Of a stretch of DNA of 9,393 bases, positions 5,539-9,393 are shown one piece after another. A program made the translations under genes and the position numbers. Where the stretch lies: contig CANCFZ010000083.1 in the NCBI GenBank assembly GCA_947377425.1, positions 1 through 9,393 on the forward strand, in the 5' to 3' direction. The DNA is from Flavobacteriaceae bacterium (lineage in GTDB: Bacteria > Bacteroidota > Bacteroidia > Flavobacteriales > Flavobacteriaceae). The first letter of the stretch is position 1. Each line of letters begins with the position of its first letter. The notes beneath the pieces were generated by a model that searched no databases, was not told the origin of the DNA, and was given only the letters and a program-made list of their open reading frames with translations.

Positions 5539-7083
5539 ATGAATAAAGAACTTATCATCCGAAAGGATGAAGATGCTGTAGATTTTGCCTTATTAAAAGA
5601 TGGAAAACTAATTGAATTACACAAAGAAGAAGGAAAAGGAAATGATTTTTCTGTGGGTGATATTTTTATCGCCAAAATCAGAAAACCAGTTCCAGGACTG
5701 AATGCAGCTTTTGTAAATGTAGGCTTCGAAAAAGATGCCTTTTTACATTACCACGATTTAGGTCCTGCTTTACTTTCGTATTTGAAATTCATAAAACTTG
5801 TAAGCGCAGGTAAAATAAAAGATTTCTCCCTAAAAAGCTTTCAGTTTGAGAAAGAAATTGATAAAGATGGTGCCATAGCCGATGTGCTAAGTGCCAATCA
5901 ATCAGTTTTAGTGCAAGTGGTTAAGGAACCAATTTCTACCAAAGGACCAAGAATAAGCTCTGAGCTTTCCTTTGCTGGTAGATTTTTAGTTCTTGTCCCT
6001 TTTTCGGATCGTGTTTCTATTTCACAAAAAATAGAAGACAAAGCCGAAAAAGACCGATTAAAAAAATTGGTATTAGCTGTCAAACCAAAAGGTTTTGGTG
6101 TTATTGTAAGAACAGTAGCAGAAGGCAAAAAAACAGAAGAATTAGAAAAAGACATGCAGAACTTGATTTCAAGATGGACTGCAATGTGTAAAAAATTACC
6201 AACCGCTCATCATCCGTCAAAGGTGTTGGGAGAGCTTAACAAAGCTTCTTCAATATTACGAGACGTGTTTAACGATACTTTTACCAGTATTCAAATTGAT
6301 GATGAAGAGTTGTTTCAAGAAACAAAGGACTATTTAGCCGAAATAGCTCCAGAGAAACAAAAAATAGTAAAGTTTTATCAGTCAAATGATACGCCTTTAT
6401 TTGAAAAATACCATATTGAGCGACAAATCAAAACTTCATTTGGACGCACAGTATCCATGAGTAAAGGAGCTTATTTAATTATAGAACACACCGAAGCTTT
6501 ACACGTTATCGACGTGAATAGCGGAAACCGTTCTAATAAAGCTACCAACCAAGAAGATACTGCTCTTGAAGTGAATATGATTGCAGCAGGCGAAATAGCA
6601 AGACAATTGCGACTTCGGGATATGGGCGGAATTATTGTAGTCGATTTTATTGACATGCAAAACCCGGATAATCGTCAAGTACTATTCAATTTCCTTAGGG
6701 ATGAAATGAGCGACGATAAAGCCAAACACAAAATCTTACCTCCAAGTAAATTTGGATTAGTTCAAATTACTAGACAGCGCGTAAGACCAGAAGTAAATAT
6801 TGAAACAAGAGAAGAAAATCCAAATAATTTGAGCGGCGATGTAGATGCTCCAATTCAAATTATAGACAAGATTGCTTTTTCACTTGAAAAAATTATTAAA
6901 GACCATAAAAAAGTTAAACTTAACGTTCATCCTTTTGTGGCAGCATACCTTAAAAAAGGTTTTCCATCACTACGTTCAAAGTGGTTCTTTGAGCATAAAA
7001 AATGGGTGAAAATTATACCTCGTGACGCTTACACGTACCTAGAATATCACTTTTTTGATAATCAAGGAAAAGAAATTAAATAG
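5539..7083 (+). CDS. rng: Ribonuclease E/G family endoribonuclease
   Basis: The 514-residue protein is a compact RNase G-type enzyme that would cut single-stranded, 5'-monophosphorylated RNA in rRNA maturation and mRNA decay in the cytoplasm. An S1-like region lies near 38-130, starting GDIFIAKIRKPVPGLNAAFVNVG, and contains the insert common in larger family members. The catalytic core has the two metal-binding aspartates, Asp325 in HVIDVNSGN and Asp369 in IIVVDFIDMQNPDNR. QITRQRVRPE follows at about 409-418. The C-terminal region (about 440-514) resembles the RNase G tail. The zinc-link motif CPxC of E. coli RNase E and RNase G, expected shortly after TRQR, is absent; the segment there reads NIETREENPNN. 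There is no long disordered degradosome scaffold like that of E. coli RNase E. It starts at an ATG in AT-rich sequence without a Shine-Dalgarno motif and has its own terminator downstream. Confidence 0.93.
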   Translation: MNKELIIRKDEDAVDFALLKDGKLIELHKEEGKGNDFSVGDIFIAKIRKPVPGLNAAFVNVGFEKDAFLHYHDLGPALLSYLKFIKLVSAGKIKDFSLKSFQFEKEIDKDGAIADVLSANQSVLVQVVKEPISTKGPRISSELSFAGRFLVLVPFSDRVSISQKIEDKAEKDRLKKLVLAVKPKGFGVIVRTVAEGKKTEELEKDMQNLISRWTAMCKKLPTAHHPSKVLGELNKASSILRDVFNDTFTSIQIDDEELFQETKDYLAEIAPEKQKIVKFYQSNDTPLFEKYHIERQIKTSFGRTVSMSKGAYLIIEHTEALHVIDVNSGNRSNKATNQEDTALEVNMIAAGEIARQLRLRDMGGIIVVDFIDMQNPDNRQVLFNFLRDEMSDDKAKHKILPPSKFGLVQITRQRVRPEVNIETREENPNNLSGDVDAPIQIIDKIAFSLEKIIKDHKKVKLNVHPFVAAYLKKGFPSLRSKWFFEHKKWVKIIPRDAYTYLEYHFFDNQGKEIK

Positions 7084-7084
7084 A

Positions 7085-7103
7085 TTCTGAAATTAATTCA
7101 GAA
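7085..7103. other. Small AT-rich hairpin just after the RNase gene
   Basis: TTCTGAA (7085-7091) pairs with TTCAGAA (7097-7103) around ATTAA, two bases after the stop codon. It is followed by A residues rather than T, so it is not a terminator by itself; it may protect the transcript 3' end. Confidence 0.4.
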
Positions 7104-7110
7104 AAAAAAT

Positions 7111-7142
7111 AAACCGCCTTTCGTGAGATTGGCGGTTTTTTT
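7111..7142 (+). terminator. Rho-independent terminator of the RNase gene
   Basis: AAACCGCC (7111-7118) pairs with GGCGGTTT (7131-7138) around a 12-nt loop, and seven T residues follow (7136-7142). It separates the RNase gene from the hipBA module. Confidence 0.9.
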
Positions 7143-7186
7143 GTGGGATAAAAAGGATGTTTTTAAATAGGATTAAAACTTAATTA

Positions 7187-7203
7187 TGTATAATATATTA
7201 GCT
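7187..7203. promoter_or_regulatory. Putative HipB operator, upstream copy
   Basis: TGTATAATATATTAGCT, containing the perfect 10-bp palindrome TAATATATTA (7191-7200). An identical 17-bp copy lies 41 bp downstream. It covers the expected -33 region of the hipBA promoter. A palindromic core fits binding by a dimeric HTH protein; the assignment to the adjacent regulator is inferred. Confidence 0.6.
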
Positions 7204-7229
7204 GTTTTTATATAAAAAAGTTATATTTG
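7202..7229 (+). promoter_or_regulatory. Promoter of hipBA, with weak -33 element
   Basis: TATATTTG at 7222-7229 is an exact TAnnTTTG box. Seventeen bases upstream is CTG (7202-7204) instead of TTG, so the -33 element is degenerate. Transcription would start about 7234-7236, inside the downstream operator copy and about 13 nt before the ATG at 7248. Confidence 0.55.
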
Positions 7230-7244
7230 TATAATATATTAGCT
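7228..7244. promoter_or_regulatory. Putative HipB operator, downstream copy
   Basis: Exact second copy of TGTATAATATATTAGCT, with the palindrome core TAATATATTA at 7232-7241. It overlaps the last two bases of the -7 box, the predicted transcription start and the leader, and ends 3 bp before the hipB start codon. A protein bound here would block transcription. Confidence 0.6.
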
Positions 7245-7247
7245 AAA

Positions 7248-7526
7248 ATGAAAAATTACTTTATCACTAAAACTGCATCTCAGGTTCAATTAGAATTGGC
7301 TGAACGTTTTCGTGAAATTAGAAAAAGCAAGAAACTTTCGCAAACCCAATTGGCAGATAAATCAGGAGTTTCTTTAGGAAGTATAAAGCGATTTGAATAT
7401 ACAGGACAAATTTCATTGGAATCACTTTTAAAATTAGCACATCTTTTTGATAGATTAGATGACTTTGACGGAGTTTTTAAAATCAATGAAGATTTGAAGA
7501 AAATAGAGCAATTATTCAATCAATAA
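7248..7526 (+). CDS. hipB: XRE-family HTH regulator, HipB-like antitoxin
   Basis: From the ATG at 7248 the protein is 92 residues with one Cro/C1-type helix-turn-helix (about 17-68). The FREIRKSKKLSQTQLADKSG segment holds helices 1-2, and VSLGSIKRFEYTG (41-53) is the recognition-helix region. LLKLAHLFDRLDDFD follows, and the last 15 residues (EDLKKIEQLF) form a basic/acidic helix. Antitoxins of this kind bind and inhibit HipA and repress their own promoter. The next gene, a HipA kinase, begins after only 3 nt, so the two are cotranscribed. A TTG at 7227 could extend the frame by seven residues. It lies in the -7 box upstream of the predicted transcription start, so I reject it. The name rests on the HTH fold and linkage to hipA, since single HTH proteins are not distinctive alone. 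Confidence 0.85.
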   Translation: MKNYFITKTASQVQLELAERFREIRKSKKLSQTQLADKSGVSLGSIKRFEYTGQISLESLLKLAHLFDRLDDFDGVFKINEDLKKIEQLFNQ

Positions 7527-7529
7527 ATT

Positions 7530-8747
7530 ATGGCAAAAATTCAAAAGATAAAAGCATTTTTAAATCTAGAGAACAAGATTGAAATTGGTGATATGATTGA
7601 AAATGAAGGTAAAATCTATTTCAAATATCATGCTGATTTTGTTATTAATGGAATAGAAATTTCTCCTTTTAAAATGAAGTTGTCTAACGAGATTTTGGTG
7701 CCAAAAGAGCAACATTTTGATGGACTATTTGGTGTTTTTTCGGATTCAATTCCTGATGGTTGGGGAAAATTATTGTTAGATAGAAAATTACTTTCATTAG
7801 GAATAAATCTAAACGAAATTTCACCTTTAGATAGATTGGCTTATTTGGATAAAAACGCAGTTGGTGCCATTACCTATCAGCCAGAATATGCGAATGATTA
7901 TTCTACTTTACATCAAATTGATTTGGATATAATTTCTAATGAAATTGAAACTGTAATAAGCGGAACTTCAGAAGATGTAATTGATGAATTGTTTCAACTT
8001 GGCGGTTCCTCTGGTGGAGCAAGACCAAAAATTTTAGTTGGTTTTAACCCAAAAACAGAAGAATTACTTTATGAAAAATCAGATTTACCTGATGGATTTG
8101 AACATTGGATTATTAAATTTCCTTCTTCTAATGATTTGAAAGATATTGCATTAATTGAATTTACTTACAATCAAATGGCAAAAAATGCTGGAATTGAAGT
8201 AAACGAATTTAGATTATTTAAAAGCAAAAAAGGAAACTATTTCTTTGGAAGCAAACGATTTGACAGAAACCATAACGAGAAATTACACTTGCATTCCGTT
8301 TGTGGATTGTTGCACGATAATTTCAGAATGAGCACATTAGATTACGGACACATTATGGATTGCGCTTTTACGCTTGAAAAAGATTTTAATGCCTATGCCA
8401 AGGTGTTACGACTGGCAACTTTCAATGTTTTGGCTCATAATAGAGACGATCATAGTAAAAACTTCTCGTTTTTAATGGATAAAAATGGGATTTGGAAATT
8501 TGCTCCTGCTTATGATTTAACTTTTTCTAATTCCTCTTTTGGGTTTCATAGCACAACGGTTGCCGGAGAAAGTAGAAATCCTACTTTAGAACATTTAAAA
8601 GAACTTGCCAAGCATTTCGGAATTAAAAACCCAAATCCAATTTTTGAAGAAGTTAGGAATTCTATTTCAGATTTTAATAATCTCGCTAGTAATTTGGGAA
8701 TTACTAAAGATTCTATGAAACTGATTAGTGGTAGTTTGAAAGTATAA
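7530..8747 (+). CDS. hipA: HipA-family serine/threonine kinase toxin
   Basis: This 405-residue protein is a complete, single-chain HipA-type kinase; the E. coli member phosphorylates glutamyl-tRNA synthetase and causes growth arrest. The N-subdomain (about 1-110) carries FDGLFGVFSDSIPDGWGK (63-80). The glycine-rich loop is LGGSSGGARPK (157-167). Aligned by eye with E. coli HipA SIAGAQEK, Ser160 matches the autophosphorylated Ser150. HWIIKFPSS (192-200) carries the likely ATP-contacting Lys196. The catalytic loop HNRDDHSKN (303-311) gives catalytic Asp306 and metal-binding Asn311, and FAPAYDL gives the second metal aspartate, Asp329. All are intact, so an active kinase is expected. Its substrate is unknown. 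Many Bacteroidetes split the N-subdomain into a separate gene; here it is fused. The start ATG is 3 nt after the antitoxin stop. Confidence 0.93.
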   Translation: MAKIQKIKAFLNLENKIEIGDMIENEGKIYFKYHADFVINGIEISPFKMKLSNEILVPKEQHFDGLFGVFSDSIPDGWGKLLLDRKLLSLGINLNEISPLDRLAYLDKNAVGAITYQPEYANDYSTLHQIDLDIISNEIETVISGTSEDVIDELFQLGGSSGGARPKILVGFNPKTEELLYEKSDLPDGFEHWIIKFPSSNDLKDIALIEFTYNQMAKNAGIEVNEFRLFKSKKGNYFFGSKRFDRNHNEKLHLHSVCGLLHDNFRMSTLDYGHIMDCAFTLEKDFNAYAKVLRLATFNVLAHNRDDHSKNFSFLMDKNGIWKFAPAYDLTFSNSSFGFHSTTVAGESRNPTLEHLKELAKHFGIKNPNPIFEEVRNSISDFNNLASNLGITKDSMKLISGSLKV

Positions 8748-8785
8748 GTTTAGAAATTTTATTTTCACAAATGACAAAAACAATC

Positions 8786-8866
8786 TAGCCCTGATAGGAG
8801 CAAGCTACCATGTAGCGCGGATAGCAGGAATATGGAAACCAAGAAAGCGCTAACCATTCGCTCCTA
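8786..8866. repeat. Structured intergenic element, probably a dispersed flavobacterial repeat
   Basis: The segment begins TAGCCCTGATAGGAGC and has nested pairing. TAGGAGC (8795-8801) pairs with GCTCCTA (8860-8866), and GCTAC (8804-8808) pairs with GTAGC (8812-8816) around CAT. CCTG (8790-8793) can pair with CAGG (8825-8828) as an alternative. It is richer in G and C than the flanks. I recall similar TAGCCC...GATAGCAGG...AGCTCCTAA segments scattered between genes in Flavobacterium genomes, but this is memory, not a search. Its right arm includes the TAG stop (8866-8864) of the minus-strand gene. It could act as a terminator-like or REP-like element between the two convergent transcripts. Confidence 0.55.
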
Positions 8867-9393
8867 ATCTCTCACAATCTCAACCTTCCTCTTAATTTCA
8901 TTTCCAAACTCATCTACAACCGTGATGTAATGAAAACCTGTATTTGCCACAATTTGCATTTCGTGAAAGGTTTGCGTTTCGCCTTTATAAACGTTATCTA
9001 CATACCAATACAATTTGGCTTCTTTGTTGGAATGTGCCACTTTTAGAATTACTGGTTGCACTTTACTATTGAAATCTTTAGTTAGATAAATTTTACTATT
9101 CGTTTTAGGATAAATAAAATCCATTGAGGCTTGTTGATTTTGCTGACAATCGGTTCTAAATGGTGGTAAAGGCAAGTAATCAATGTGGTTGCTTTTGTAA
9201 TACCATTCCATAACTGGCGGCAAAACAAACCATTTTTTAGTCACAATAGCATCTACATTTTGGCAACTACTATTGACTCTATATTGTTGTGAAGCATCAA
9301 GATGCACCAATTTGTGATACGGACAAATAGCCGTTTTCTTTCCGTTTCTTGGAATTAATTGTTTCGTCTTCGGACAATCATCTTGAGCTAAAT
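8864..9393 (-). CDS. pbpC: Penicillin-binding protein 1C, C-terminal part (5' end outside window)
   Basis: The frame is open from the right edge to TAG at 8866-8864, giving 175 residues with no plausible start inside. The segment LAQDDCPKTKQLIPRNGKKT, then AICPYHKLVHLD, YRVNSSCQ and KKWFVLPPVMEWYYKSNHIDYLPLPPF, matches the region after the transpeptidase domain of Bacteroidetes PBP1C. The last about 85 residues (MDFIYPKTNSKIYL to the end) form the BiPBP_C domain, with TGFHYITVVDEFGNEIKRKVEI near the end. PBP1C is a bifunctional, inner-membrane-anchored peptidoglycan glycosyltransferase/transpeptidase; those catalytic domains lie outside the window. Four cysteines (in DDCPKT, AICPYH, SSCQN and TDCQQ) could form disulfides in the periplasm. 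An internal TTG at 9310 is not a start, because coding continues upstream in the same frame. Confidence 0.85.
   Translation of the reverse strand, partial: LAQDDCPKTKQLIPRNGKKTAICPYHKLVHLDASQQYRVNSSCQNVDAIVTKKWFVLPPVMEWYYKSNHIDYLPLPPFRTDCQQNQQASMDFIYPKTNSKIYLTKDFNSKVQPVILKVAHSNKEAKLYWYVDNVYKGETQTFHEMQIVANTGFHYITVVDEFGNEIKRKVEIVRD

Noticed and set aside
5898..6155. Minus-strand frames inside the RNase gene (also 6471-6656)
   Set aside because: They are antisense to conserved RNase E/G sequence and have no start context or family resemblance.
7188..7194. E. coli-like TATAAT in the repeats as a -10 box
   Set aside because: The Bacteroidetes primary sigma factor uses TAnnTTTG, and TATAAT here is part of the duplicated palindromic site.
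7227..7247. TTG-initiated extension of the hipB reading frame
   Set aside because: The TTG lies within the TATATTTG promoter box, upstream of the predicted transcription start, and the extension is encoded by the operator repeat. The ATG at 7248 is preferred.
7286..7519. Minus-strand 77-codon frame opposite hipB
   Set aside because: It lies entirely within the HTH gene and is a shadow of its coding sequence.
9308..9310. TTG at 9310 as the start of a 148-residue protein
   Set aside because: The same frame continues upstream with PBP1C-like sequence (AICPYHKLVHLD) to the window edge, so this is an internal codon.
1..9393. CRISPR arrays, tRNA or rRNA genes, insertion sequences
   Set aside because: I saw no regularly spaced long direct repeats, tRNA-like cloverleaf ends, rRNA sequence, transposase motifs or terminal inverted repeats.

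Overview
The window looks like chromosomal DNA from a member of the Flavobacteriaceae, most likely Flavobacterium or a close relative. It is AT-rich. Several promoters fit the Bacteroidetes pattern (TTG, a spacer of about 17-23 bp, then TAnnTTTG), and start codons are preceded by A-rich sequence rather than Shine-Dalgarno sites. The gene order mutY-ssb-gldE-gldD (A/G mismatch repair, single-strand binding protein, two gliding-motility proteins) is characteristic of gliding flavobacteria.

Layout. Positions 1-779 (minus) hold most of an EamA/DMT-family membrane transporter that runs off the left edge. It diverges from a small lipoprotein with a heavy-metal-associated domain (895-1275, plus), which ends in a strong hairpin terminator. 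Converging on that terminator is the minus-strand operon mutY (4714-3677), ssb (3644-3210), gldE (3190-1886) and gldD (1893-1324). Its genes are separated by 32 nt, 19 nt and an 8-nt overlap. Divergent from mutY, behind a good promoter, is an HU-family DNA-binding protein (4848-5141). It is followed by a 30-residue, extremely basic protein (5179-5271) resembling the AURKAIP1/COX24 (mS38-like) family, whose stop codon lies inside a terminator hairpin. A 267-bp intergenic stretch with two adjacent heptamer tandem arrays then leads into a ribonuclease E/G family gene (5539-7083) that ends in a clear terminator.

The right part carries a two-gene hipBA-type toxin-antitoxin module (7248-7526 and 7530-8747). 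Its promoter is bracketed by two identical 17-bp sites with a palindromic core, which are likely autoregulatory operators. After it comes a structured intergenic repeat-like element (about 8786-8866) that reaches into the stop codon of the last gene. That gene is the C-terminal part of a penicillin-binding protein 1C (8864-9393, minus), cut by the right edge.

Most of the window is flavobacterial housekeeping: DNA repair and replication, nucleoid, RNA processing, cell wall and gliding. The hipBA pair is the only obvious accessory module. I did not find a clearly new biological system. The parts most worth a second look are the paired hipBA operators, the heptamer arrays in front of the RNase gene, the tiny basic protein and the hairpin element at 8786-8866.
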